Assembly (NCBI RefSeq): GCF_014174375.1
Contig: NZ_JABEQE010000001.1
Location: forward strand, 1-64,000
Origin: Gluconacetobacter asukensis
GTDB taxonomy: Bacteria; Pseudomonadota; Alphaproteobacteria; Acetobacterales; Acetobacteraceae
Direction: 5' to 3'
Length of the DNA stretch: 64,000 nucleotides
Part shown: one piece after another, positions 55,186-63,676 of the stretch
How the letters are laid out: every line of letters begins with the position of its first letter
Position numbering within the stretch: position 1 is the stretch's first letter
Notes under the pieces: model-generated
Databases searched by the model: none
Seen by the model: only the letters and a program-made list of their open reading frames with translations
Told to the model about the DNA's origin: nothing
Made by a program: the position numbers and the translations under genes

Positions 55186-56394
55186 ATGACCGCTTACTCC
55201 CCCGTCCAGGTAAAGCCGCCATCCACCCCGGCCACGCCCCGCCGCCTCGACCGCTTCCTGTGTCTCGATGATTTCGAGACCGTCGCCCGACGGCGCCTGC
55301 CGCGGCAGATCTATGGCTATTACTCGGGGGCTGCGGAAACCAACCGCTCCCTGCGCGCCAATCGCGAGAGCTATGCCGCGCTCGCCCTCCTGCCGCGCGT
55401 GCTCGTCGATACGCGCGCGCGCTCGACGGTGACGTCTCTCTTCCGGAAATCCTTCAGCCTGCCGGTTGGCATCGCACCCATGGGCCTGTCCGCCCTGTCA
55501 TCGTTCCGGGGCGACATCGTCCTGGCCCAGGCCGCCGCCGCCGAAGACGCGCTGATGGTGGCCAGCGCCACCTCGCTCACCCCGCTGGAAACGATGGCCA
55601 TCGAGGGCGGAACACGCTGGTTCCAGGCCTATCTTCCCGGCGACAGGGAGCGCATCGGGGCGATGCTTCGCCGGGTCGATGGGGCGGGGTTCGAGACGAT
55701 CGTCCTCACCGCCGATGTGCAGGTTCCCGCCAATCGCGAGAACAATGCCCGCACCGGCTTCTCCATGCCCCTGCGGCCCACCCCGCGTCTTTTCTGGGAC
55801 GGAGCGCGTCATCCGCGATGGTCGCTCGGGACGTTCCTCCGCACCCTCGCGCGCGGCATGCCGCATTTCGAGAACATGGATGCGTTTCGCGGGCCGGCGA
55901 TCCTCTCGCGCTCCGCCGAACGCAATATCGGCACCCGCGACGGGCTGTGCTGGGAGCATGTCGCCTTCATGCGCGACAACTGGAAAGGCCGGCTCGTCAT
56001 CAAGGGAATCCTTTCGCCCGAAGATGTCGCGCTCGCCCGCGCGGCAGGTCTCGACGGCGTCTGGCTGTCCAATCATGGCGGACGCCAGCTGGACTCGGCC
56101 ATCGCCCCCCTGCTCATGCTGCAAGAGGCCGCGCGCGAGGCGGGCGAGATGGCTGTGCTGATCGACGGCGGCATCCGGCGCGGCACCGACGTGCTCAAGG
56201 CCCTGGCGCTGGGCGCGGATTTCGTCTTCATCGGCCGGCCGTTTCTTTATGCCTCGGTCGCGGCGGGCACGGCCGGCGTGCGTCACGCACTGCATCTGAT
56301 GCGGTCGGAAATCGCACGCGACATGGCGATGCTTGGCGTGAACACGATCGGCGAACTGTCCCCCGCCCATGTCCGCCGCTTCGCAGCCCCGTGA
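55186..56394 (+). CDS. FMN-dependent alpha-hydroxy-acid (L-lactate) dehydrogenase
   Basis: 402 residues, LldD/glycolate oxidase family TIM barrel. The active-site His297 is in LSNHGGRQLD, with YYSGAAETNRSLRANRESY, PVGIAPMGLSAL and IDGGIRRGTDVLKALALGADFVFIGRP, here spanning residues about 325-350. It oxidises L-lactate or a similar acid to the keto acid, passing electrons to quinone or oxygen. AAGGAG lies before the ATG at 55186. The adjacent synthase could use the pyruvate formed. Confidence 0.88.
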   Translation: MTAYSPVQVKPPSTPATPRRLDRFLCLDDFETVARRRLPRQIYGYYSGAAETNRSLRANRESYAALALLPRVLVDTRARSTVTSLFRKSFSLPVGIAPMGLSALSSFRGDIVLAQAAAAEDALMVASATSLTPLETMAIEGGTRWFQAYLPGDRERIGAMLRRVDGAGFETIVLTADVQVPANRENNARTGFSMPLRPTPRLFWDGARHPRWSLGTFLRTLARGMPHFENMDAFRGPAILSRSAERNIGTRDGLCWEHVAFMRDNWKGRLVIKGILSPEDVALARAAGLDGVWLSNHGGRQLDSAIAPLLMLQEAAREAGEMAVLIDGGIRRGTDVLKALALGADFVFIGRPFLYASVAAGTAGVRHALHLMRSEIARDMAMLGVNTIGELSPAHVRRFAAP

Positions 56395-56530
56395 AAGCGG
56401 GGCTGGTCTCACGGATCACGCGGAAGGGTCGGGGCTCCGCCCAAACCCGCGAGGGGCCGAGGGCCCTACCCCTCAGCCCCCCGTAAAAACCCGGCCCTGT
56501 CGCACCTGTCCTCCCGATGGACAGCAGAAC
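56395..56530. terminator. Convergent GC-rich hairpin region
   Basis: Between the converging lactate dehydrogenase and DUF707 genes lies a GC-rich stretch with several short dyads such as GGGGCTCCGCCC and GGGCCGAGGGCCC. It probably ends both transcripts, though no clean T-tract follows. Confidence 0.35.
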
Positions 56531-57568
56531 TCACACGCTCATGCCGCCGGTCACATGCTTATTGGCCACAGCGGAAATCGAAACCGGAATGCCCGCTGCC
56601 TGCATGCCCGCGCCCGAAAAGCGCGGCGGCGCCCCAATCCCCAGTGCGGCCATTTCCTTCCCTGCGACGGCACGAAGCTGCTCGGGCTTATAGCCCATTT
56701 TGGTGAATGCCCGGAGCAGCATCGCGCACCCCATGCGGAAGGTGTTCCAGGGCAGCTTCGAACGTCCCGCGACGCTGAACAATCCGATCGCATTGCGTAT
56801 GCGTGCCTCGAAGTCGCCAACCCGCCTGCCATCGTTCAGATAGCCGCCATAGACATGCATTCCCAGAGGATGGTTCTCGAAACAGGCCATCAGCCCGCGC
56901 ACTTCCTCCCTCGGATCGACCTTGTCCTCAGCGAACGTATCGTAGATCGGGCCGCTATAGAGCGGCCTTGTATGGGTCATCGGCACCTCGTCCACGATCG
57001 CCGCACGGTAGGCGGGCGCCCTCATCAGCATCGCCCAGATCAGATCCGTGCCCCAGCCCGTGAAATGCCGCTCGAACATCGGCAGAAGCGTGCGCAGATA
57101 GGACGATTTGATGCAGCACGCCATCGATTCAAGAAAAGTACTGTACCGAAGCCGAAAACCCGGCATGCGCAGGACGACGGCATGCGAAAGGTAGCTTTCG
57201 ATCGTCATGGCCGGCTGCGCCATCGTCAGATCATATTCCACCGCGATCTCGAACAGCCGATTGATATCCGCCGCTTCCATCAACAGGTCGTCATCGGGGA
57301 GCATGATATACTCATAACGATCCAGCAGCTCCGGATTGGCTCTGAAATGGCGTGCGATACTGTCCCACTTGGTGCCGTAATCGAATACCGGTGGCAGATC
57401 GCCATCCTGGCAGAGTGAAACATCCTTGGCATACGAATTCAGTTGCAGGTCCCAGTTCCGCGTGACCGTCTTGTCCGCAATCCAGCTATGATGCAGCGAC
57501 TTGTCACCAACGCGACCAAGGACGAGAAAGCGCCTGTTTTCAGATTGAATCTTCTGTTCCGGTTTCAT
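56531..57568 (-). CDS. DUF707 protein, glycosyltransferase-like
   Basis: 345 residues of the DUF707 family. The central YEYIMLPDDDLLMEAADINRLF has the DxD-like acidic triplet expected of a GT-A nucleotide-sugar site; FTGWGTDLIWAMLM and RPLYSGPIYD follow. No membrane segment is seen. The family is uncharacterised but appears in polysaccharide loci. I chose ATG 57568 (GGAGGA eight bases upstream); a GTG three bases earlier is possible. It is the last gene of the sugar cluster. Confidence 0.8.
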   Translation of the reverse strand: MKPEQKIQSENRRFLVLGRVGDKSLHHSWIADKTVTRNWDLQLNSYAKDVSLCQDGDLPPVFDYGTKWDSIARHFRANPELLDRYEYIMLPDDDLLMEAADINRLFEIAVEYDLTMAQPAMTIESYLSHAVVLRMPGFRLRYSTFLESMACCIKSSYLRTLLPMFERHFTGWGTDLIWAMLMRAPAYRAAIVDEVPMTHTRPLYSGPIYDTFAEDKVDPREEVRGLMACFENHPLGMHVYGGYLNDGRRVGDFEARIRNAIGLFSVAGRSKLPWNTFRMGCAMLLRAFTKMGYKPEQLRAVAGKEMAALGIGAPPRFSGAGMQAAGIPVSISAVANKHVTGGMSV

Positions 57569-57757
57569 CACAAATCCTCCATGGACTGGAAGCTGACGAT
57601 CTCATGCGAACTGCCGGAGGCGGGCATGCGGTCCGTGACGAAAAATACGCATGACCCACGCGGCGATGATTGTACTGGACCGGCCCTTCCTCTACGTCGG
57701 AACAACGCCGATGGTTCCTCCCCGGTCGAAGCGCGATTCCGTGCCGCTGCGGAATAT

Positions 57758-58306
57758 TCAGAAAATCGGCGGTGCCCCCCGTTGCAGGAACGGCCAGGAG
57801 GCATCCTTCGGCGAGACACCGCTCACATCCAGAGGCCATGAAATCCCGACCAGCGGATCATCATGACGCAGGCCACCCTCCATGCTGGGCGCATAGGCGG
57901 CACTGACGGGATAGAAAACCTCGACATCATCCGTCAGCGTCTGGAAACCATGGGCAAAACCGGGCGGCACATAGAGCAGCCGGTGATTTTCGGCGGTCAG
58001 ATGGAAGGCTTCATGCTTCAGATAGGTCGGCGATGTCCCACGCAGATCCACGATCACGTCGACGATCTCCCCTCTCGTGCAGCGCATCAGCTTGGCCTCG
58101 GCATAGGCACCACGCTGGAAATGCAACCCCCGCACAGTGCCCTTGCAGCGCGAAAAGGACATATTGTGCTGCACGAAATCGGAAATCAGCCCGTGTGCCG
58201 TGAACTCCTCCTTGCACATCATCCGGGCGAAGAAACCACGGTCGTCCCCCCGCGGCTCCGGCTCGATCAGCACTGCATCCTTCAGCGTGGTTTCATGAAA
58301 GATCAT
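57758..58306 (-). CDS. dTDP-4-dehydrorhamnose 3,5-epimerase-like (RmlC family)
   Basis: 182 residues with a double-stranded beta-helix. The RmlC signature VQHNMSFSRCKGTVRGLHFQ (about 45-64) contains the catalytic His62, and YVPPGFAHGFQTL follows. It epimerises a 4-keto nucleotide sugar; since an rfbF gene is in the operon, the substrate may carry CDP rather than dTDP. The start overlaps the end of the SAF-domain gene by 14 bases. Confidence 0.88.
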   Translation of the reverse strand: MIFHETTLKDAVLIEPEPRGDDRGFFARMMCKEEFTAHGLISDFVQHNMSFSRCKGTVRGLHFQRGAYAEAKLMRCTRGEIVDVIVDLRGTSPTYLKHEAFHLTAENHRLLYVPPGFAHGFQTLTDDVEVFYPVSAAYAPSMEGGLRHDDPLVGISWPLDVSGVSPKDASWPFLQRGAPPIF

Positions 58307-59651
58307 AAACCACCTCTTCGACCACGACCGAGGGCACGAAGACTGCCTCCTGCTCCGCATAAAGCCGGTCGATCGTCCGCCCTTCGGGCACATCGATATC
58401 GTCGAAGGTGATGGGCCGGTCCCGCGGAATGGGCCTGTTCACCCGCCCGCCGATCGCAAGTCCCAACGGGATCAGGTTTTCCGCCCGCATCGTCTCGATA
58501 TTCTCGATCATGCCATAGGCTTCGAACCCGCCGAGCGCGGAGATGACATCCCCCGGGGCGAGATCCTTCTTGGCCAGCGCGATGACACCGACGCTCGGCC
58601 CCGCCAGCGGCGTCAGCGTCGCATCCCCGAACAGCACCGCCCGCGCGACCGAGCCCGGAACCTCGAAATGGCACAGGTGGAAGGGGGTGTAGAAACAGTA
58701 ATAAGGCCCCGACCCCATCTTGTAATAATTCAGGAAATGCCGTTGCCGCGCATCCTCCATCGTCCCGATGACGAAAACGCCGGGACCGGGCCGCGCACCG
58801 ATCACGTAATCGACAAAGCCCGGGCCGCCGGCGGCGAGATGCGCGTCGAGATAGGCGGCGAAGGCGCTGGTCGTTTCCTCGAGCGGCACCAGCGGCGCAT
58901 AAGGATCTCCGCCGGAGAAATCCGGCCCGATCATCCCGCGCCTCGCCACCTTCATGCCGGTGCCATTGGCAATCACCGTCTGCTCGAACGAGATCTTCGT
59001 ACCATCGGCGAACGACGCCGCCATGGCCGGGTCCAGACCCCATTTCTGCGCGAAGGAAACCTGCGTATCCGGCGTACGATACGGATCATACAGTCCCTTG
59101 ATGCTGCCGCACAGTACCGGCCGCACCCCGATCCCTTCCATGAAGCGCACCAGATTCATCATCACGCCCGGCTGGTCGCCATCGCCTGCGGTATAGACGA
59201 CACCGGCCGCGTCCGCCTTCACCTTCAGGATCGGGCCGATGGTGCCATCGAGTTCCGCATTCACCTGAATCAGATGCTTGCCCCCCTCGATCGCGGCCAG
59301 CACCGCACGGGCGGCATATTCCATCGATCCGGTCGCCTCGATCACGGCGTCGATGCCTGTCGCCCCGGCCAGCAGCAGCGGATCGCCGGTGACCGCCCGC
59401 GCCCCCGATGCCAGGGCGGCATCAAGGGCCGCGCCGTCCGGGCACCAGACCGGATCGAGCCCGAGTTCGGTAAAGACCGCCTCGCCATTCGCGCGCGTGC
59501 GGTTGGCCACGGCGACGACGCGCATGCCGGGTGTCGCAATCTCGATGGTGCGGGCAATGGCCCGCGCCTGGGTGCCCGCGCCGACGATGGCGACGGTCAC
59601 AGGCCGCCCTTCCGCCTCGCGCTTTTTCAGTGCCGTATCGACGATGATCAT
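58293..59651 (-). CDS. SAF-domain NAD(P)-dependent oxidoreductase (COG4091, homoserine dehydrogenase-like)
   Basis: 452 residues. The Rossmann fold AIVGAGTQARAIA (22-34) and VIEATGSMEYAARAVL lead to a dehydrogenase-like middle domain and a C-terminal SAF domain (AKKDLAPGDVISALGGFEAYG, about 375-395), the module seen in antifreeze-like NeuB and altronate dehydratase proteins. COG4091 members are called homoserine dehydrogenase-like but usually lie in sugar-biosynthesis loci. Here it stands between rfbF and an RmlC homologue, so a step on an unusual sugar is likely. Confidence 0.85.
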   Translation of the reverse strand: MIIVDTALKKREAEGRPVTVAIVGAGTQARAIARTIEIATPGMRVVAVANRTRANGEAVFTELGLDPVWCPDGAALDAALASGARAVTGDPLLLAGATGIDAVIEATGSMEYAARAVLAAIEGGKHLIQVNAELDGTIGPILKVKADAAGVVYTAGDGDQPGVMMNLVRFMEGIGVRPVLCGSIKGLYDPYRTPDTQVSFAQKWGLDPAMAASFADGTKISFEQTVIANGTGMKVARRGMIGPDFSGGDPYAPLVPLEETTSAFAAYLDAHLAAGGPGFVDYVIGARPGPGVFVIGTMEDARQRHFLNYYKMGSGPYYCFYTPFHLCHFEVPGSVARAVLFGDATLTPLAGPSVGVIALAKKDLAPGDVISALGGFEAYGMIENIETMRAENLIPLGLAIGGRVNRPIPRDRPITFDDIDVPEGRTIDRLYAEQEAVFVPSVVVEEVVYDLS

Positions 59652-59792
59652 GTTCCGGCTCCTGCCAGTTGTGTCATTTCCGATGGTCTCGCGTCACACG
59701 GCTCCGTCCGCCGTGCGATGCGCATGCTTCCCCCGGATGCTTTCCGGGAGATGACACGCTCTCCACCACGGCGTGCGTGAAGCCGCCCCCTG

Positions 59793-60572
59793 TCAGTCGG
59801 ACCATACTTTCCAGGGCGCTGCCTTGGTTGCCCACGCCGCTTCCAGGACCTGCTTGTCGCGCAGCGTATCCATGCTCTGCCAATAGCCGCTGTGTACGAA
59901 GCTCGAGAGCTTGTCGCGCGCGATCAGCCGATCCATCGGCTCGGCTTCCCATGTCGTCAGATCGTCGTCGATCAGATCGAAGATCTCAGGCTCGCACACG
60001 AAGAAACCGCCATTGATCAGCCCGCCATCCCCGGCCCGCTTCTCGCCGAAGCCGCGCACGGCGGCGCCGTTGTCACTGAGATTCAGCGCGCCGTACCGGC
60101 CGGGCTGGACCACCGCCGTCAATGTGCACCACGTATCGCGGGATTTATGGAATGCCACGAGATCGCTGATGTTCACATCGCTCACGCCGTCGCCATAGGT
60201 CAGGCAGAACGTACCGCCTTCCAGATAGCGGCGCGCCCGCCGGATGCGTCCGCCCGTAAGGGACTCCTTGCCGGTGTCCAGCACCGTGATGCGCCAGTTC
60301 TCGGCCTGCGCCTGCAGCCAGTCCACTTCCCCGGTGCCGAGGTCGATGGTGAAATCGCTGAGCGACGCCCGATAGCGCATGAAATAATCGCGGATGAAAT
60401 CGACGCGATACCCGCCAAGGACGACAAAGTCCGAGAATCCGTAATGGGCGTATATCTTCATGATATGCCATAATATCGGCCGCCCGCCGATCTCGGCCAT
60501 GGGTTTGGGGCGGATCATCGTCTCTTCGCTGAGCCTCGTTCCAAAACCGCCGGCTAGTATCGCGACCTTCAT
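59793..60572 (-). CDS. rfbF: Glucose-1-phosphate cytidylyltransferase
   Basis: 259 residues, nucleotidyltransferase fold. The nucleotide-binding start is AILAGGFGTRLSEETMIRPKPM, seen at residues 4-25, with the catalytic Lys in RPKPM, and LTYGDGVSDVNI carries the Asp for Mg2+. It makes CDP-glucose, the precursor of CDP-3,6-dideoxyhexoses or branched sugars. No CDP-glucose 4,6-dehydratase (rfbG) is identified unless the next gene takes that role. GC content is slightly lower than in the flanks. Confidence 0.92.
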   Translation of the reverse strand: MKVAILAGGFGTRLSEETMIRPKPMAEIGGRPILWHIMKIYAHYGFSDFVVLGGYRVDFIRDYFMRYRASLSDFTIDLGTGEVDWLQAQAENWRITVLDTGKESLTGGRIRRARRYLEGGTFCLTYGDGVSDVNISDLVAFHKSRDTWCTLTAVVQPGRYGALNLSDNGAAVRGFGEKRAGDGGLINGGFFVCEPEIFDLIDDDLTTWEAEPMDRLIARDKLSSFVHSGYWQSMDTLRDKQVLEAAWATKAAPWKVWSD

Positions 60573-60660
60573 GTCCCCACCCCTCCCATTTTCATGTTAT
60601 TGGCCCGTCTCCCGCCCATGACGGGAGACGGCGCCAGGCGGAATACGCAGCGCGCGCCTC

Positions 60661-61716
60661 TCAGGGGCGCGCGGATGCCTGCCAGACCAGCGATGAATCG
60701 AGGCGCCCCGCTTCCATATGCGCTTCCAGAACCTTGAGGCGGATCAGGGGCGAATTGCGGAAATCCGCATTGCCGAAATGCATGCGCTCCAGCCCCGCCT
60801 TCAGCTCTTCGATGGAATCGCGCAGCGTCACCTGCGGCTGGTGATCAGGCGCGAGTGATTTGTAGAGCCCGAAATCGACCCGGTAGGACCGGCTGTCCAC
60901 CGGCGCGTCGGTGTTGACGCTGACCTCGGTCCCCGGCAGCGCCTCGGCCACTGCATCAGCGATCTCGCGCACCTGATAGTTGCGGTCGTCGCTGCCGACA
61001 TTCACCGCCAGGTAACGCCCACCCGCCTCCGCCGAACGGTCCACCGCCCAGTCGATCGCGCGCGCCATGTCGGCGGTATCGATCATCGGCCGCCACGGGG
61101 TTCCATCCGAAAGCACGCTGAGCTTGCCGGTCACCATGGCGGATGCGACGAAATCATTCAGCACCAGATCAAGCCTCAGCCGGTCGGACATGCCGCAGGC
61201 GGTGGCGAAGCGGAGGCTGGTGATCACCATGTCGGTGTCGATCTGCTCCAGCGCCTTTTCCGCACCGATCTTGGATCGGGCATAGGCCGTCACCGGATTG
61301 ACCGGATCGGTCTCCTTGCGCGGGCCGCCCTCGGCAATGCCGTAGATACTGCAGCTAGACGCAAAAACGAAATTTTTTACGCCTGCGGATGCCGCGGCCC
61401 GAGCCAGCGCAATCGTGGTATCCTGGTTGATGTCGTAGGTGATCTTCTCGAATTTGTGCCCCATCGGATCGTTCGATATGGCGGCGAGCTGAACGACCGC
61501 ATCATATCCGGCAAGCCGCTCGGGCGTGATGGACCGCACGTCGCCATAGAACTGCGCATCGAGATTCTGTTCCGGCAGGCGCGTGGCACCGGTCAGGCAA
61601 TGGGCGAAATAGGCATTGTCGAAACCATGCAGTACCGCATCGGGCCGAGCGCGCCGCAGATATTTGCATACCGTAGATCCAACATAGCCCATATTTCCGG
61701 TAATCAGTATTCGCAT
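60661..61716 (-). CDS. Extended SDR nucleotide-sugar epimerase/dehydratase
   Basis: 351 residues with an extended short-chain dehydrogenase fold. GNMGYVGSTVCKYL is the NAD-binding loop, SSCSIYG has the Ser, and YARSKIGAEKAL the catalytic Tyr and Lys. It is close to the UDP-glucose 4-epimerase and dTDP-glucose 4,6-dehydratase group; the Thr preceding Asp/Glu at the dehydratase site is not clear, so epimerase is safer. As the first gene of the cluster it is preceded by a long AT-rich promoter region. Confidence 0.87.
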   Translation of the reverse strand: MRILITGNMGYVGSTVCKYLRRARPDAVLHGFDNAYFAHCLTGATRLPEQNLDAQFYGDVRSITPERLAGYDAVVQLAAISNDPMGHKFEKITYDINQDTTIALARAAASAGVKNFVFASSCSIYGIAEGGPRKETDPVNPVTAYARSKIGAEKALEQIDTDMVITSLRFATACGMSDRLRLDLVLNDFVASAMVTGKLSVLSDGTPWRPMIDTADMARAIDWAVDRSAEAGGRYLAVNVGSDDRNYQVREIADAVAEALPGTEVSVNTDAPVDSRSYRVDFGLYKSLAPDHQPQVTLRDSIEELKAGLERMHFGNADFRNSPLIRLKVLEAHMEAGRLDSSLVWQASARP

Positions 61717-62246
61717 CGCAACCTGTTCCTCACCAGCGGCTAAGGTTCTCAATCCGCGACCTGCCGAAATATCGGCGCATTATTATTGTATCGACAAACT
61801 TTCATGAAACTGCCGATCAATGCCGGCACCTCCCACAATTCACGAAGAGCTGAAAAACCACGCAATCCGGGCGGCCTGTCAGCTTCGTGACAAAAGATTA
61901 AAGTATTCGGAAGAGAAAGGTTTCGCTATCCGCCAAAAAAAATTTTGCTGTTCGTAAGAAGAGTTTTTCGTTTTTGCCCAGATCTAAAGTCGGTAAAAAA
62001 ACGTGAAAATATCGAATATTGTGTCTTTATACCCCAACCTCAGTAACAGACACGAGAGACCATCCCGGCTACCATATTCATGCAATCGGACAAGCCGGCC
62101 CCTGGTCATGCTGAGCGAGAGCGGCATCCCGCCCACGCCTGGCTGGCAAGCCGCATGAATTCTGCTCGCGTGGCGGGGTGAGGCAGATGCAGTGATCTCT
62201 CCTCACCCCGCATCCCCGAGCGCCCGCAACCGAACCGGGAGAGCCG
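61717..62246. promoter_or_regulatory. Long AT-rich promoter region of the sugar operon
   Basis: 530 bases without a gene, strongly AT-rich between 61780 and 62045 with poly-A and poly-T tracts. It lies upstream of the minus-strand sugar cluster and beside the end of the LysR gene. A long AT-rich leader of this kind suits a regulated exopolysaccharide or O-antigen promoter, possibly silenced by an H-NS-type protein. No specific operator can be named. Confidence 0.45.
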
Positions 62247-63140
62247 TCACCCCCTGTATCGCAAGGCCTCCACCACCAGCCGGAAGGCCGCGGAAGACTG
62301 CCGCCGGCTGGGATAATAAAGATGGTAGCCGGGAAATGGCGGACACCAATCCTCCAGCACCCGCACCAGGCGCCCCGCCTTCACATCATCCGCGACGTGA
62401 TCTTCCACGACGCAGGCCAGGCCAAAGCCCGACAGCACCGCCGACATGATCATGGGCACGGTGTTGAACGTCAGTTGTCCCCCCACCCGGACATGAAGGG
62501 AGCGTTTTCCTTTCTCAAGCTCCCATGCATACACCCCGCCCGACGTCGAGAGACGCAGATTGATGCAGCTATGCCGGGCCAGATCCTGGGGCTTTCTCGG
62601 GATCGGACGCTTTTCGAAATAGGACGGCGCGCCGATAACGGCCATGCGTAGCGGTGGACCGATCGGAACGGCAATCATGTCCCTGGCGATGGTCTCCTCC
62701 AGCCTGACCCCCGCATCGAACCGCTCTGCCACGATATCGGTCAGGCCGGGATCGACGGACAGCTCGACATGCAGGTCCGGATAATCCGGCAGCAGCCTGG
62801 CCAGCGCCGGCCACAGCAGCGTCCGGGCGGCATGCTCGGATGCCGTGATGCGCACCGTGCCCGACGGCTTGCGGGACAATTCGCTCAACGATGCGATTTC
62901 CTCGGCGATACTGTCCAACGCGGGGACCAGCGTCTTCAGCAGCCGTTCGCCCGCTTCGGTGGGCGCCACCCGCCGGGTCGTACGCGTCAGCAGGCGCACG
63001 TCCAGTCTCGCCTCCAGCCGCCGGATCGTATGGCTCAGGGTGGATTGCGAGGTCCCGAGCCGGGCGGCCGCCCGCGTGAAGCTCTGCTCTTCCGCGACGA
63101 CCAGGAACGCATTGAGATCGACCAGTTCCTCGCGTCTCAT
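62247..63140 (-). CDS. LysR-family regulator divergent from cupin/aldo-keto reductase genes
   Basis: 297 residues. The HTH is FTRAAARLGTSQSTLSHTIRRLEARLD (about 21-47), followed by a type 2 effector domain. The sequence resembles regulators commonly placed beside aldo/keto reductase genes in Proteobacteria. It diverges from the cupin gene across 113 bases and so probably controls that operon. Confidence 0.9.
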   Translation of the reverse strand: MRREELVDLNAFLVVAEEQSFTRAAARLGTSQSTLSHTIRRLEARLDVRLLTRTTRRVAPTEAGERLLKTLVPALDSIAEEIASLSELSRKPSGTVRITASEHAARTLLWPALARLLPDYPDLHVELSVDPGLTDIVAERFDAGVRLEETIARDMIAVPIGPPLRMAVIGAPSYFEKRPIPRKPQDLARHSCINLRLSTSGGVYAWELEKGKRSLHVRVGGQLTFNTVPMIMSAVLSGFGLACVVEDHVADDVKAGRLVRVLEDWCPPFPGYHLYYPSRRQSSAAFRLVVEALRYRG

Positions 63141-63253
63141 TCATGAATTTCCGATATAGCATCAAGCGAACGATAGCATCTAATCCACATCAATAGAATG
63201 CGCCACCATGAACAAGAGAATTCCCGCTGCGGACACATGACTGGAAAAACCGC

Positions 63254-63676
63254 ATGAAAATCGAACGTCCCGGCTTCGCGCCGTCCATCACCGGTCCGTC
63301 GGAATGGTTCACCGGCACCGTGCGGATCGATGCCCCTTTCCACGGAAGCGGCGCCCTGTCCTGCGCAACGGTAACGTTCGAGCCCGGCGCACGCACGGCA
63401 TGGCATACCCACCCTCTGGGACAGACAGTGCTGATCACCGCCGGCCTGGGCTGGGTCCAGCGTGCCGGCGCGCCGATCGAGGAAGTACGACCCGGCGATA
63501 TCGTCTGGTTCGAACCGGACGAAAAACACTGGCACGGCGCCTCGCCCACCTGCGCGATGAGCCATGTCGCCATTACGGAATCAAAGGACGGTAAAGCCTC
63601 CGACTGGCTGGAGCATGTCAGCGAAGCGCAATACCGGCACACACCGACATCCCATTCCGAGGGAACACCGAACTGA
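63254..63676 (+). CDS. Cupin domain protein
   Basis: 140 residues, single beta-barrel cupin. Metal-type ligands are seen in [14 protein letters not shown] (two His and a Gln) and in the second motif PDEKHWHGA (His), with a conserved Pro-Gly ([11 protein letters not shown]). Such proteins may act as quercetinase-like oxygenases or isomerases. The TGA stop overlaps the next ATG (TGATG), so the two genes are coupled. Confidence 0.88.
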   Translation: MKIERPGFAPSITGPSEWFTGTVRIDAPFHGSGALSCATVTFEPGARTAWHTHPLGQTVLITAGLGWVQRAGAPIEEVRPGDIVWFEPDEKHWHGASPTCAMSHVAITESKDGKASDWLEHVSEAQYRHTPTSHSEGTPN

